45,592 nucleotides of DNA from an uncultured cyanobacterium (GTDB taxonomy: Bacteria > Cyanobacteriota > Cyanobacteriia > CACIAM-69d): positions 1-45,592 of the forward strand of contig CALGDE010000050.1 of the NCBI GenBank assembly GCA_937883785.1, in the 5' to 3' direction. Position numbers and translations under genes: made by a program. Of the stretch, positions 35,412 to 44,449 are shown piece by piece (position 1 is the first letter of the stretch; the number at the start of each line of letters is the position of its first letter). Below the pieces are notes generated by a model. The model had not been told where the DNA came from. It worked only from the letters and a program-made list of their open reading frames with translations, and made no database searches.

Positions 35412-35451
35412 TGTCTACACAGATGCGCTATAGTTGTGTGGTGTGTCCACA
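35412..35451 (+). promoter_or_regulatory. Paired TGTCYACA sites around a -10-like box
   Basis: TGTCTACA (35412-35419, in palindrome GTGTCTACAC) and TGTCCACA (35444-35451, in palindrome TGTGTCCACA) are 32 bp apart, about three DNA turns. A TATAGT box (35429-35434) lies between them and TTGAGA is at 35404-35409, 19 bp upstream of the -10. This is the right layout for autoregulation by the ribbon-helix-helix protein encoded 75 bp downstream. Confidence 0.45.
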
Positions 35452-35525
35452 ATCTATACACAAAAGCTGAATGGATTGGAAAGCATTCCCACATAAAGTG
35501 CTCTTAAAGGAGTGCGAAATTCCCA

Positions 35526-35750
35526 ATGACCAAAAAAGCCAATAGACCACGCAAACGCCTCAACTTGGATCTAAATCCCGATGCCTATGAGCTTCTGCAG
35601 AAATTGTCTGATGAGTCTGGCAAGAATATGGCTGAAGTTTTGAGAACAGGACTAGCCATCTATGGTATTGCACAGGAAGAAGGAGCCAAAGGACGCGACT
35701 TGGCGATTGTGGAAGACGAAAAAGTTGTCAAGCAAATCCTTGTACTTTGA
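35526..35750 (+). CDS. Ribbon-helix-helix (CopG/Arc-type) regulator
   Basis: A 74-residue protein. A basic start (MTKKANRPRKR) is followed by a short strand LNLDLN and two helices, PDAYELLQKLSDESG and NMAEVLRTGLAIYGIAQ, the classic RHH dimer fold that puts the strand in the DNA major groove. The C-terminal 20 residues are acidic. AAAGGAG lies 13 bases before the ATG, a long spacing. RHH proteins are often antitoxins, but no toxin gene follows, so it may be a stand-alone repressor, possibly of itself or of the large gene at 36106. Confidence 0.85.
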   Translation: MTKKANRPRKRLNLDLNPDAYELLQKLSDESGKNMAEVLRTGLAIYGIAQEEGAKGRDLAIVEDEKVVKQILVL

Positions 35751-35792
35751 CAAAATCCTTAGACTCTTGCCAAATAAAAAAACTTTCTTTTT

Positions 35793-35825
35793 TCCTCCCT
35801 AATTAAACTTTGGGAGGATTTTTTT
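35793..35825 (+). terminator. Rho-independent terminator after the RHH gene
   Basis: TCCTCCC (35793-35799) and GGGAGGA (35812-35818) form a 7-bp stem, followed by seven T's. It is 43 bp after the stop and closes the RHH transcript before the next gene, so the two are probably separate units. Confidence 0.9.
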
Positions 35826-36105
35826 GATTCAACTGCTTGTGATTCAAGCCTTATTTCTTCTTGATGAATACACTGTAGCCTGTTCAGGCGCTTAGGGCAA
35901 GATTTTTGTTGACAAGAACTTTTCAAGGGCGTAATCGTATAAGCCCGTCTTCAATCGACTTCTTTTTAGACATTTGAATGCTTTTCTGAGAAAGGCGTCT
36001 ATTTTATTCAGTGTGTTTTTGTCCATAGATTAGTTAAGAAGGCGATATCGTTCAGCTTCAGGATGACAGCATGTGTGAAAGCCTTAGCCCGAGATTGAGA
36101 GAGTG

Positions 36106-38802
36106 ATGGACCATTTGTCAGGTGAAATGTCGGAGGCGATCGCTCCGGGACAGCACGAAGAAGCGCAGGCAGAGTATTGGAATGGCTTGCGTCAGGAGCT
36201 GAAGCGCTATAAAGATGAGTTTGGAGCCACAAATATTGAGCTATCCCAGGGATTAAGGATCAGCCGCCAACCCCTTGTGTCTTTTATGCAGGGACAGCGA
36301 GAAGACTTGCCCATTCAGCGAATTAACTTGATGTACCTATGGGATGATCTGACATCTGAAGAAAAAAACAGATCAAAGCGACTATCCCAGGTCAAACGTG
36401 ACAAGCGACGGATGCTGGGAATCGAAGACCGCAATCAGCTGCTAAGGGTGGCTGGTTTTTTTGTCAGCGACAATAAAGGGCTAGATATTAATGTCGAACG
36501 CTATCAACATATTCAGCGTTTGGTTTCAGGGTTATCCCATCTTCATGCTAGCGATGATGGAAGCTTTATCAATATTGTTACTGCTCTCGAAAGAGAATTA
36601 ATTTCTGAAGCCTTCGGTCCCCACTCCGTGTCTAATCATGCTGACCATGCCCGAAATGTCCGCAGATTCTTTCACGATATGCCTGTTCGCGAAATAGAAG
36701 AGTGGATAAATGATTGGTCATCGAAATATTTAGCCATTCCGCCAACGTCTGTTATCCAGAAGAAATTTAATCAAGCGATTTCGAGAATTATACGACGAGG
36801 GAAAGGTCAGATAGAAAACAAAGAGATTTTTGAGTTATATTTATCTATCCTTGAGAACAGCAGAATTAGCGATAACTCACCCTATAGACATAAGGTTACC
36901 CATTGTCAATTTTCGGATATTAGTTTCTCAATCTCTAGTTTGGAGCTTTGCAAGAGCACAGATTTAAGGGATGAACTTAATCAAGTTTTTCTTGCCGCTG
37001 AAGAGACCTTACGGTATTCGTCTAGGTGTATAAAAACCATCTTTTCTGATGAGAATGGTCAACAAAAGTATTTGGGAAGTTGCTTGTCTGAAAGGGAAGG
37101 CGACGACAGAAGATACTATCTACAAAATTGTGTTTCTGAGTACGTTGTTGAAACATCTATAGTGTGCTCTTTGGAGGAACGTAAATCATCAAAAAGAGAA
37201 AATCTAAAACACATTAAATGGTCATATAGTTCTTCTGACACCCATTATCAGAATATGTTTACAGCGATTTATCGAGGGATGGGCTGTGCTGATAGTTTGG
37301 AACTCATTGACTTTTCAACGATTAGTCTAGGAAACGAAACGAATAGTTTGGTTAAGTCGTCTACTAGCTTCAAGCGAGATAAAAAGCTGTATCAGGGAGT
37401 TTGGGTAGAGGAAAGTGCAATTCTTGGTACGGCTAAATCTGTGCTCGCGTCGATTAAAAACTGGCTAGTTGATTACTTTAATGCTCCTAATAGCCAAGAT
37501 CAGAAAGTTGCTTACTATGATTTTTATTTTGTTTGTCAGAAAGTTGCACAAATAGATGAGGAATTAGACCATGCTTCTGAAAAAGTAGGTCAGTATGCAT
37601 TTAAATATGGTAATTCAGACTTTGGAGAAACAAACCCAGCAGGGCTGTCAGAAATTATTTTAAGAATTAACAATATCAAAAATGGTATAAGTTCTTGCTC
37701 AATTCCTAGTGCTTTGGGCAATTGGTATCAAATTCATCTCGAAAAACAGGAGTGTCGTGCCCTATTGAAAAGCGCTCGCTCTTGTTTTGTTGGGGGACAA
37801 CTAAAGCAAGCAAAAGACTATTTAGATAAAGTTTTTGGGAAGTTAGATGATCCAAAAGTTTCTGTCGATAAAACTATTGGACTGCAATTAGAATACGAGA
37901 AAAATTTATACCTTTGTTATTCGGGTGATCGCGATTTTATAGGAAGAAGACGGTGGCGAGAAAGCGCTGACCTTCGCTTTCAAGAGCTCAGGAATCACAT
38001 TTACAGTTGCAACGCCTTAAACGAGCCTAAGCAGTCAGGGCGCGGTCTTTTTGACAAGCAAACATACCAGTGTGCAGCGTCAATATTTGCTCGTTTGGGA
38101 CGTTTAGAATGTACTTTCGCAACCTCTGTGGAACAGGATTGCTTAGAGAAAGGAGCGGAGTACCTTTTGATGGCAGCATATTGCGTTTCTAAGTTGGGAA
38201 AACGTTCACGCACTGCGCATTACTTAGCAAATGTAAGCCGTATTTATTGTCGCTTGGGAGATGGTGAACGTGCCGAAGCGTTATCGAAATTAGCTAAGTC
38301 TATTCTAGAAAAGATGGAGATGCATTCTTACAATGAACACTACAAACGTTCAGCTTTTGCAGAAATTGAGATTAGTCTTGGGGAAAAGGAATTACTGCTG
38401 GATAAGCAACCAGAGAAGAGCCTGGAACGTTTTGGAAAATGTCTGGCGGGGGCTGCTTATTTAGGATTTGTTAGGCTTCTAGCAGATTCCTTATACGATA
38501 TTTCTCGTGCAGCAAAAGATATTGATGCGCCTTTGAAACCAGAGCTATTGTATGTGAGCCGCTGGAACGATAGTGATCGCCCTCAGTCCAATCCTATTGT
38601 TCTTGACGTCATGGAACAGCTCGAAGCATTTGTTCAAAACAGTTGTACTTGGGCGGAAGCTGCGCCCTTTTTAAGGGAACAAGCCAAGGGGATTTGGGAC
38701 CGATGGGCAAAGGACGTTAGTGGTAATGAGAAGGTAAGGCATCCTTTAGCCATTGATATGGAGAATGGGCAGTATCTTTGCTGTGTAAAGGATGCTTTTT
38801 AA
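36106..38802 (+). CDS. Large HTH plus helical-repeat protein of unknown function
   Basis: An 898-residue protein (ATG at 36106; a GTG lies at 36103). Residues about 25-70 look like a lambda-repressor-type helix-turn-helix: WNGLRQELKRYKDEFG, then TNIELSQGLRISRQPLVSFM. The middle (about 110-590) matches nothing I know. The C-terminal third has TPR-like helix pairs: ARSCFVGGQLKQAKDYLDKV, TAHYLANVSRIYCRLGDG and EKSLERFGKCLAGAAYLG. No membrane segment. It is more AT-rich than the flanking genes, which suggests transfer. The layout recalls regulators that sense a ligand or protein through a helical array, but function is unknown. It converges with the pentapeptide gene. Confidence 0.85.
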   Translation: MDHLSGEMSEAIAPGQHEEAQAEYWNGLRQELKRYKDEFGATNIELSQGLRISRQPLVSFMQGQREDLPIQRINLMYLWDDLTSEEKNRSKRLSQVKRDKRRMLGIEDRNQLLRVAGFFVSDNKGLDINVERYQHIQRLVSGLSHLHASDDGSFINIVTALERELISEAFGPHSVSNHADHARNVRRFFHDMPVREIEEWINDWSSKYLAIPPTSVIQKKFNQAISRIIRRGKGQIENKEIFELYLSILENSRISDNSPYRHKVTHCQFSDISFSISSLELCKSTDLRDELNQVFLAAEETLRYSSRCIKTIFSDENGQQKYLGSCLSEREGDDRRYYLQNCVSEYVVETSIVCSLEERKSSKRENLKHIKWSYSSSDTHYQNMFTAIYRGMGCADSLELIDFSTISLGNETNSLVKSSTSFKRDKKLYQGVWVEESAILGTAKSVLASIKNWLVDYFNAPNSQDQKVAYYDFYFVCQKVAQIDEELDHASEKVGQYAFKYGNSDFGETNPAGLSEIILRINNIKNGISSCSIPSALGNWYQIHLEKQECRALLKSARSCFVGGQLKQAKDYLDKVFGKLDDPKVSVDKTIGLQLEYEKNLYLCYSGDRDFIGRRRWRESADLRFQELRNHIYSCNALNEPKQSGRGLFDKQTYQCAASIFARLGRLECTFATSVEQDCLEKGAEYLLMAAYCVSKLGKRSRTAHYLANVSRIYCRLGDGERAEALSKLAKSILEKMEMHSYNEHYKRSAFAEIEISLGEKELLLDKQPEKSLERFGKCLAGAAYLGFVRLLADSLYDISRAAKDIDAPLKPELLYVSRWNDSDRPQSNPIVLDVMEQLEAFVQNSCTWAEAAPFLREQAKGIWDRWAKDVSGNEKVRHPLAIDMENGQYLCCVKDAF

Positions 38803-38821
38803 AGGGGATTTTGCTTTTCTT

Positions 38822-39406
38822 CTAGCGATTATTGCAGCGCAGTCGGATTCTATCCCCCAAGGTATTGCGCTCGATATCGTCTAAATCAACGGTGCTGTCG
38901 TGCAAGGTGGCAGCGTCCCATAGCTTGGCTCCGTCCAAGTCTGCGCCGTCGAACTGTGTCTCGTCGTCAACAATTGCGCCGCTAAAATCCACCCGCCGCA
39001 GGTTTGCTCCCCGTAAATCAGCGCCCTTTAAGTTGGCATCCACAAAATTGGCATACTCGAAATTACTTTCTCGCAGGTCGGCGCCGGACAAGTTGGCGCA
39101 GGTGAAATAGGCGGCAGTAAAGTTGCTGTCCCGCAGGTCGGCGTCCTCTAGCTGAGCCTGACGTAGTTTGACGCCAGCTCGGTTTTGGTCGCTCAAATCT
39201 GCTCCATTCAGGTCGCAGCCTTGGCATCCTCGGGCACCGCGCCGTAAAAATACGCTGGGGTTGTCGGTGTTTAGGGCGATCGCCGTCGCCGGACGAGGGT
39301 TAGAAAAATGACCGATGGCGGCAACGGATAAGGCAACGCCACCGAGGGCGAGCCCTTTTAACGCTGCGGAGGAGCGACCGGAAACGGACAGTAATAACGT
39401 CTTCAT
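38822..39406 (-). CDS. Exported pentapeptide-repeat protein
   Basis: A 194-residue protein with a signal segment (about 15-35, ALKGLALGGVALSVAAIG, then RPATA). From residue 60 it carries about 14 pentapeptide repeats of the A(D/N)LXX type, for example LNGADLSDQNRAGV and ANLSGADLRESNFEYAN, forming a right-handed beta-helix. Two cysteine residues in RGCQGCDLNG may form a disulfide at the helix cap. Cyanobacteria have many such proteins in the thylakoid lumen or periplasm with unknown roles. It converges with the 898-residue gene, 19 bp apart. Confidence 0.92.
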   Translation of the reverse strand: MKTLLLSVSGRSSAALKGLALGGVALSVAAIGHFSNPRPATAIALNTDNPSVFLRRGARGCQGCDLNGADLSDQNRAGVKLRQAQLEDADLRDSNFTAAYFTCANLSGADLRESNFEYANFVDANLKGADLRGANLRRVDFSGAIVDDETQFDGADLDGAKLWDAATLHDSTVDLDDIERNTLGDRIRLRCNNR

Positions 39407-39579
39407 AGGGGGTCTGTGACGGTAGTAATCAATATCGCTTTTTTCAAGGCATCTGCGATTTTTCAGGACGGTGTAGGTTCAGGACAGCGCGAGTGCCAAT
39501 AAGTGGGCGAAGTTGCGTTACGATTTGAAATAATTCCCGTAAAAATATTGTGTTTTGTGTTTCCGCCGGAGGAGTCTCG

Positions 39580-40521
39580 GTGATTTATCAACGCCAGCGC
39601 CCGATCACCGTTCCCAGTTTTCTTCTGGTTAATGGGCACAATTTCTTGAGGCGAGTGAGTCGGTTATTTAATAAGCTCCAAAGCCACACAGCAACTGTCT
39701 CGAAAAGTCTTGGGATTGTTGTCGCTAGTTTGGTGGCAATTACCGTTTTTGTGCTTCATCAGCCCCAGACCCTTGCTGAGCCGTTGCAGTGGAATAGCGA
39801 GGAAGATGTGGCGGCGGCGGTTAATGAGGCGATTACGCTGACGGATGAGGCGTTTGATTTAACCAATCGGGGAAGCTACGCCGAAGCGGAGGCCCTTTGG
39901 TCCAAAATTTTGGAGTCCTTTCCCTACAACGCAGAGATTTGGAGTAACCGCGGTAATGCTCGGGCTAGCCAAATGAAGTTGGATGAGGCTCTGGCGGATT
40001 ATGAACAGGCGATCGCCCTGGCTCCTGATGCACCGGATCCTTATTTAAACCGAGGGGCAACCTTGGAAAATATGGGACGGTGGGAAGCGGCGATCGCCGA
40101 CTACAACCGGGTGCTGGATCTCGACCCTGAGGATGCGGCGGCGTACAACAACCGCGGCAATGCCCAGGGAGGCTTGGGGAATTGGGGAAATGCTCTGGAA
40201 GATTTTAAGCGGGCGGCGGATTTAGGGGGCGAGTTTGTGATCGCCCGGGAAAACTACGCTTTGGCTTTGTATCAAACTGGCGAAAATAAAGAAGCCGTAA
40301 GGCAGCTCCGTAATTTGGTGCGAAAGTACCCTCGTTTCGCTGATGCTCGGGCGGCGTTAACGGCTGTGCTGTGGGAGCTGGGTGACCAGGGAGAGGCGGA
40401 GAGTCAGTGGGTTTCAGTGGTTGGTTTAGACCGTCGCTATAAGGATATTAGTTGGGTGCGCGATGTGCGTCGTTGGCCGCCTTTGGTGACAGAAGGACTA
40501 GATCACTTCCTAACCCTTTGA
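39580..40521 (+). CDS. Membrane-anchored TPR protein
   Basis: A 313-residue protein from the GTG at 39580, chosen because GGAGG lies 7 bases upstream; the frame is open to 39550. A hydrophobic anchor at about 42-63 (SLGIVVASLVAITVFVLHQ) is followed by tetratricopeptide repeats: AFDLTNRGSYAEAEALWSKI, EIWSNRGNARASQMKLDEAL, DPYLNRGATLENMGRWEAAI and AAYNNRGNAQGGLGNWGNAL, then two weaker ones. The likely place is the thylakoid or periplasmic side of the membrane. This type of TPR protein often helps assemble photosynthetic or envelope complexes, but no partner is visible. Confidence 0.9.
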   Translation: MIYQRQRPITVPSFLLVNGHNFLRRVSRLFNKLQSHTATVSKSLGIVVASLVAITVFVLHQPQTLAEPLQWNSEEDVAAAVNEAITLTDEAFDLTNRGSYAEAEALWSKILESFPYNAEIWSNRGNARASQMKLDEALADYEQAIALAPDAPDPYLNRGATLENMGRWEAAIADYNRVLDLDPEDAAAYNNRGNAQGGLGNWGNALEDFKRAADLGGEFVIARENYALALYQTGENKEAVRQLRNLVRKYPRFADARAALTAVLWELGDQGEAESQWVSVVGLDRRYKDISWVRDVRRWPPLVTEGLDHFLTL

Positions 40522-40579
40522 TCTGGATTTGGGAGACAAGTAATTAACCGGTTTAAGTAACTTTTTTAGACATCTCTAT

Positions 40580-41785
40580 ATGCCCACTTCACCCTTAAGT
40601 TGGACCGAATTGGAGTCCTTAACGGACTTCTCTATGGACTATGAAAACGGTCCCACAAATGCACAATCTACTAAGCGCTTATTTGGACAGTCCCCATCGG
40701 ATATTCGCGTGGTTTTGTACCGGGATAATCACGCCTGGTGTCCCTATTGTCAGAAGATTTGGTTGTGGCTAGAGGAGAAGCAAATTCCCTACGCGATCCA
40801 GAAGGTGACGATGTTTTGCTACGGGGAGAAGGAACGCTGGTACAAGAAAGTGGTGCCTTCGGGAATGTTACCGGCGATCGCCCTGGACGGAGAGATCATC
40901 ACCGAAAGCGACGATATTTTAAGTGCCCTGGAACGTACTTTTGGCCCCCTGTATCGAGGGATGACGGATCGGGCCGTTGTTCCCCTCAGAAAGCTGGAGA
41001 GATTGCTATTTCGCGCTTGGTGTTTTTGGCTATGTTATCCAACGCGATCGCCTCGGGAAGATAACCAGCGACGGGAAGCATTTATTGGCGTAGCTAAGCA
41101 GATGGAAGCGGCGTTAGAAAAGTCATCAGGACCCTACTTTCTCGAAGAATTCAGCACCGCAGATGTGGTTTTTATTCCTTATGTGGAACGTATGGATGCC
41201 AGCCTTTTTTACTACAAAGGGTACTCCTTACGAGAAAACCATCCCCGCATCGCTGACTGGTTTAAAGGGTTAGAAACTCGGTCCACCTATCGTGGTACCC
41301 AAAGCGATTTCCATACCCATGCCCACGATTTGCCGCCTCAAATGGGAGGGTGCTATTCCAACGAAGCCCCCGAGGCGATCGCCGCCCAAGCTCAGGTGGA
41401 TCAAGGACCATGGTCGGAAATTCCTGATGTGAATTATGACGAGCCGGACAGCAGCCGCCGAGAGGCTCTTTCTCGAGTGTTAAAGCACCGCAATAATATT
41501 ATTCGCGTCAATCCCCTGGAAAATGGTGCCTTTGATGAGGCGCTGCGATGTGCCTTAACGTGGATGATGACCGGCGAAACCCTTCAGCCGCCATCGGGAA
41601 CGGAAGTGGGGCTGCGGTACCTTCGTGATCGCATTAATGTGCCGCGAGATATGTCTATTTACGCCGGTAAGCGATTGCGTCAGGCGCTGGAGCATACGGC
41701 TTCTTTAATCAGCGACGCGCAGGGACCGGCCATCCCCATTCGCGATCGCTACGATCAAAATCCCGTTGAATTTTCCGTGCCTTAA
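40580..41785 (+). CDS. Glutathione S-transferase family protein
   Basis: A 401-residue protein with a thioredoxin-like GST N-terminal domain at about 42-120. The CPYC motif (C54, C57) in [17 protein letters not shown] and the glutathione-binding cis-proline segment [23 protein letters not shown] are present. The helical C-terminal GST domain covers about 135-240 ([23 protein letters not shown]). A further 150 residues form an added C-terminal part ending in [15 protein letters not shown], beyond ordinary GST length. The CxxC points to thiol-transfer or omega-like activity rather than simple conjugation. gshA in the same window supplies the substrate pathway. Confidence 0.9.
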   Translation: MPTSPLSWTELESLTDFSMDYENGPTNAQSTKRLFGQSPSDIRVVLYRDNHAWCPYCQKIWLWLEEKQIPYAIQKVTMFCYGEKERWYKKVVPSGMLPAIALDGEIITESDDILSALERTFGPLYRGMTDRAVVPLRKLERLLFRAWCFWLCYPTRSPREDNQRREAFIGVAKQMEAALEKSSGPYFLEEFSTADVVFIPYVERMDASLFYYKGYSLRENHPRIADWFKGLETRSTYRGTQSDFHTHAHDLPPQMGGCYSNEAPEAIAAQAQVDQGPWSEIPDVNYDEPDSSRREALSRVLKHRNNIIRVNPLENGAFDEALRCALTWMMTGETLQPPSGTEVGLRYLRDRINVPRDMSIYAGKRLRQALEHTASLISDAQGPAIPIRDRYDQNPVEFSVP

Positions 41786-41818
41786 AGGTGCCTGTTACTA
41801 ACAGCAATGGTCAAAAAA

Positions 41819-42628
41819 CTACCAAGGCAGCGGCATTCCATCCCAGGAAAAAAACTCGCCGCTATGGGTTGAGTTGAGGCGATAAATAATATCCATCAAT
41901 TGGTCGACGGTGCGATCGCTGGAAAATAGTTTTTCCGGCGGCACATTGCCCTGAAATGGCTTGGATAACTGGGTATCGGTGGTGCCAGGATGGAGAGCCG
42001 CGAGGATCGTATTGGGACTACGGCGCTTGTACTCGATCGCTGCCGTTTTAATAAACATATTAAGAGCCGCCTTGGAGGCTCGATAACCATACCAGCCACC
42101 AATGCGGTTGTCGCCGATGCTGCCCACTTTGGCAGAAATTGTGGCAAATACGGAGCGATCGCCGTGGCGGAAAAATGGCAGCAGCCTATCTGCCAAAAGT
42201 GCTGTTGGCAAACTGTTCACTTGAAAATAATGAAGTAAATTTTCTGTTGATAATTGCTCGAGCCGTTTCTCCGGTTGAAAATCATTGCCTTCGTGAAGAA
42301 CTCCAACGCAATTAATGGCTAAATGCAGGGAGCCACCCCCCGATTTCAAAATATCGGGCACCTGATTAATATCCTCTTCTTGGGTCACATCCACTTGCAC
42401 CGCCTGTAAGCGATTGGGGCACTGATTAGCCAACTGGAAAATCCCTGCCGCTCGGGAGCGATCGCGATAGGTTGCGATGACCGAAGAAAAGTTACGATCC
42501 ACCAAACACGCCTTTAAAAAACTTAGCCCAATGCCACCGCTTGCTCCAAAAATAATTGCCTTAGAGTTTGCCGAAAAAAACTGCTTTTTTTCTCTTAATA
42601 CTGATAAATTGGCACCGTTGGTTTGCAT
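41819..42628 (-). CDS. Short-chain dehydrogenase/reductase (CsgA-like)
   Basis: A 269-residue NAD(P)-dependent SDR. The cofactor motif GASGGIG is at 28-34, the NNAG-equivalent reads INCVG, and the catalytic set is Ser in ATISAKVGS with YxxxK in YGYRASK. The architecture NxxSLPTALLADRLLPFF and the C-terminal PGTTDTQLSKPF fit the CsgA-like group. Substrate unknown; these enzymes reduce or oxidise small carbonyl or alcohol compounds in the cytoplasm. Convergent with the GST gene. Confidence 0.9.
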   Translation of the reverse strand: MQTNGANLSVLREKKQFFSANSKAIIFGASGGIGLSFLKACLVDRNFSSVIATYRDRSRAAGIFQLANQCPNRLQAVQVDVTQEEDINQVPDILKSGGGSLHLAINCVGVLHEGNDFQPEKRLEQLSTENLLHYFQVNSLPTALLADRLLPFFRHGDRSVFATISAKVGSIGDNRIGGWYGYRASKAALNMFIKTAAIEYKRRSPNTILAALHPGTTDTQLSKPFQGNVPPEKLFSSDRTVDQLMDIIYRLNSTHSGEFFSWDGMPLPW

Positions 42629-42931
42629 TGTTTGATGTCAGTATTCAGTTTGTGTATCTAATGAAAATCGAAGTAATACTGTAATTTATTTCTTTCGATA
42701 GAGCATAAGAAATTCCATTGTGGAAAAAGGTTCTGTCGCTAACTTCACCGCGATACTTAAATTTATCCCTTACACTTGAGTAGTCAGAATCCCAAATAGC
42801 TAGCGGACTTTGGCGACCCTAGTTTTCCATCCCAAGGAAGATGTCTCCTAACCCTTGTCTCTGGATACTGATGTGAATAGGCAGTGATTAAAGCCTAATC
42901 ACTCATACTACCTAAGCGTTTTTATAGAACC
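42629..42931. other. Gap between SDR and gpsA
   Basis: About 300 bp of intergenic DNA between divergent genes. No repeat copy, hairpin or recognisable promoter stands out; it must hold the promoters for both genes. Confidence 0.5.
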
Positions 42932-44002
42932 ATGACTCCCGTGATCGCCCCAAAGATCGCTTCGAAATCGGCTTCCTCTACAACAGCGCCGGTTGATCCA
43001 ATCGTATCGATTCCAAAATTTCAACCCTTCACAAACCTACAAGATCCCAGTCATCTCGCCAACGTCACCATCATTGGATCTGGAGCGTGGGGATCGGCTT
43101 TGGCAACGTTAGCCAGACAAAACGATCATCAAGTTCATATGTGGTCTCGCCGCAATGACGAGTCCCTTGAAGATGCCGTTAGCGGTGCCGACATTATTGT
43201 TTCTGCTGTTTCCATGAAGGGTGTGGCTCCCACCATTGCCAAATTAAAAGCCATGGGACTGCCCGCCAGCACCATCATCGTGACTGCCACAAAGGGACTT
43301 GATCCCGAAACCACCAAAACCCCGTCTCAAATGTGGCAGGAAGGGTTTCCATCTCTGCCTGTGGTGGTGTTGTCTGGTCCCAACCTTTCCAAGGAAATTG
43401 AAAAGGGCTTGCCAGCGGCGACGGTGGTGGCAAGCACCCACTTAGACGCGGCGGAGGCAACCCAGGTGGTGTTTGCTTCTGAGGTGTTGCGAGTGTACGT
43501 GAACCCGGATCCCATTGGCACCGAGCTGGGGGGAACCCTTAAAAATGTTATGGCGATCGCCGCTGGAGTTTGCGATGGGCTTAGCCTCGGCACCAATGCG
43601 CGATCCGCATTGCTAACCCGAGCTTTACCGGAAATGATTCGTGTGGGCACCCAGCTTGGCGCTCAGCCGGAAACCTTTGTGGGTCTGGCAGGGCTCGGCG
43701 ATTTATTGGCTACCTGCAGCAGCCCCCTTTCTCGCAACTATCGCGTAGGGTTTGGCCTATCCCAGGGCAAAGCCTTGGAAGATATTTTAGACGAGCTGAA
43801 GAGTACGGCGGAGGGGGTCAACACTGCCAATGTGTTAATGGAACTGGCACGCCGGGAAAAAATCCCCATGCCCATTGCCCGCCAGGTATATCGTCTGCTT
43901 CACGGCAAAATCACCCCGGAAGAGGCGGTTCAAGCCCTTATGGATCGTGAGCTTAAGCAAGAGTTTGAGGACGAGCTGCTTCAGGCTAACGACGAAGCCT
44001 AG
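42932..44002 (+). CDS. gpsA: Glycerol-3-phosphate dehydrogenase (NAD(P)+)
   Basis: A 356-residue enzyme that reduces dihydroxyacetone phosphate to sn-glycerol-3-phosphate, the backbone for membrane lipids. The NAD(P) motif GSGAWGSALATLA starts near residue 49 after an N-terminal extension of about 44 residues rich in Ser and Pro. The catalytic Lys204 is in GGTLKNVMAIAAGVCDG. VVLSGPNLSKEIEKGLPAA and the substrate loop GLAGLGDLLATCSSPLSRNYRVG are conserved. The extension is not obviously a transit or signal peptide, so a later start cannot be excluded. A hairpin follows the stop. Confidence 0.95.
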   Translation: MTPVIAPKIASKSASSTTAPVDPIVSIPKFQPFTNLQDPSHLANVTIIGSGAWGSALATLARQNDHQVHMWSRRNDESLEDAVSGADIIVSAVSMKGVAPTIAKLKAMGLPASTIIVTATKGLDPETTKTPSQMWQEGFPSLPVVVLSGPNLSKEIEKGLPAATVVASTHLDAAEATQVVFASEVLRVYVNPDPIGTELGGTLKNVMAIAAGVCDGLSLGTNARSALLTRALPEMIRVGTQLGAQPETFVGLAGLGDLLATCSSPLSRNYRVGFGLSQGKALEDILDELKSTAEGVNTANVLMELARREKIPMPIARQVYRLLHGKITPEEAVQALMDRELKQEFEDELLQANDEA

Positions 44003-44026
44003 GGCGTTAAAAGGCTGTTTAACGCC
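44003..44026 (+). terminator. Stem-loop right after gpsA
   Basis: Perfect 9-bp stem GGCGTTAAA (44003-44011) and TTTAACGCC (44018-44026) starting at the base after the stop codon. No T-run. Confidence 0.5.
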
Positions 44027-44040
44027 TCCTGGGTAACTCT

Positions 44041-44075
44041 ATGGGCAAGGTTTGAACTCGGTCGGCCTTGCCCAT
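44041..44075. terminator. Second stem-loop between gpsA and rpmJ
   Basis: Perfect 10-bp stem ATGGGCAAGG (44041-44050) and CCTTGCCCAT (44066-44075) with a 15-base loop, followed by CAATTTG. It may terminate gpsA or form part of the rpmJ leader. Confidence 0.5.
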
Positions 44076-44169
44076 CAATTTGACACTCTGCTAAGATTTT
44101 CAGGCGCAAAAATCAGGCGCCCGCCAAGCCCGATGAGCATTGGCACAGTTGTATAAACCAGAGGAAATC

Positions 44170-44322
44170 ATGAAAGTTGTCAGCTCGATCGGCAATATGA
44201 AAAAGCGCAGCCCCGACTGCCAAGTGGTAAAGCGCCGCGGCTATATCTACGTTATTTCTAAGAGCAACCCCCGGCTAAAAGTACGCCAGGGCAAGCGCAG
44301 CAAGAAAAAGAAGGGATACTAG
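44170..44322 (+). CDS. rpmJ: 50S ribosomal protein L36, cysteine-poor type
   Basis: A 50-residue protein from the ATG at 44170, with AGAGGA 7-8 bases before it. [29 protein letters not shown], then NPRLKVRQG, matches the type B L36 (YkgO-like). Only one Cys (C17) remains, so the zinc ribbon of ordinary L36 is absent. Such forms replace the zinc-bound L36 during zinc shortage in several bacteria, often under Zur; I see no clear Zur box here. The basic C-terminal tail KRSKKKKGY is extra. A strong hairpin lies downstream. Confidence 0.92.
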   Translation: MKVVSSIGNMKKRSPDCQVVKRRGYIYVISKSNPRLKVRQGKRSKKKKGY

Positions 44323-44349
44323 ATCCAGAACAAATAGCTAATACGTTTT

Positions 44350-44397
44350 AGCGGAACCATCAGCCTCAAAAGAAGGGCAGGCTTAGATGGTTCCGCT
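44350..44397. terminator. Long bipartite hairpin downstream of rpmJ
   Basis: AGCGGAACCATC (44350-44361) pairs with GATGGTTCCGCT (44386-44397), and an inner AGCCT/AGGCT stem (44362-44366, 44379-44383) extends it to 17 pairs with a two-base bulge. CTTT follows on the plus strand. It sits between convergent genes and probably serves as a two-way terminator. Confidence 0.75.
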
Positions 44398-44449
44398 CTT
44401 TGCTGTGTCGCTTAGTTCCTTGACTATCCTTGACCACTTAATCGCTTGA

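Noticed and set aside
35526-35750. RHH gene as half of a toxin-antitoxin pair
   Set aside because: A strong terminator follows within 45 bp and no small toxin frame lies next to it on the same strand.
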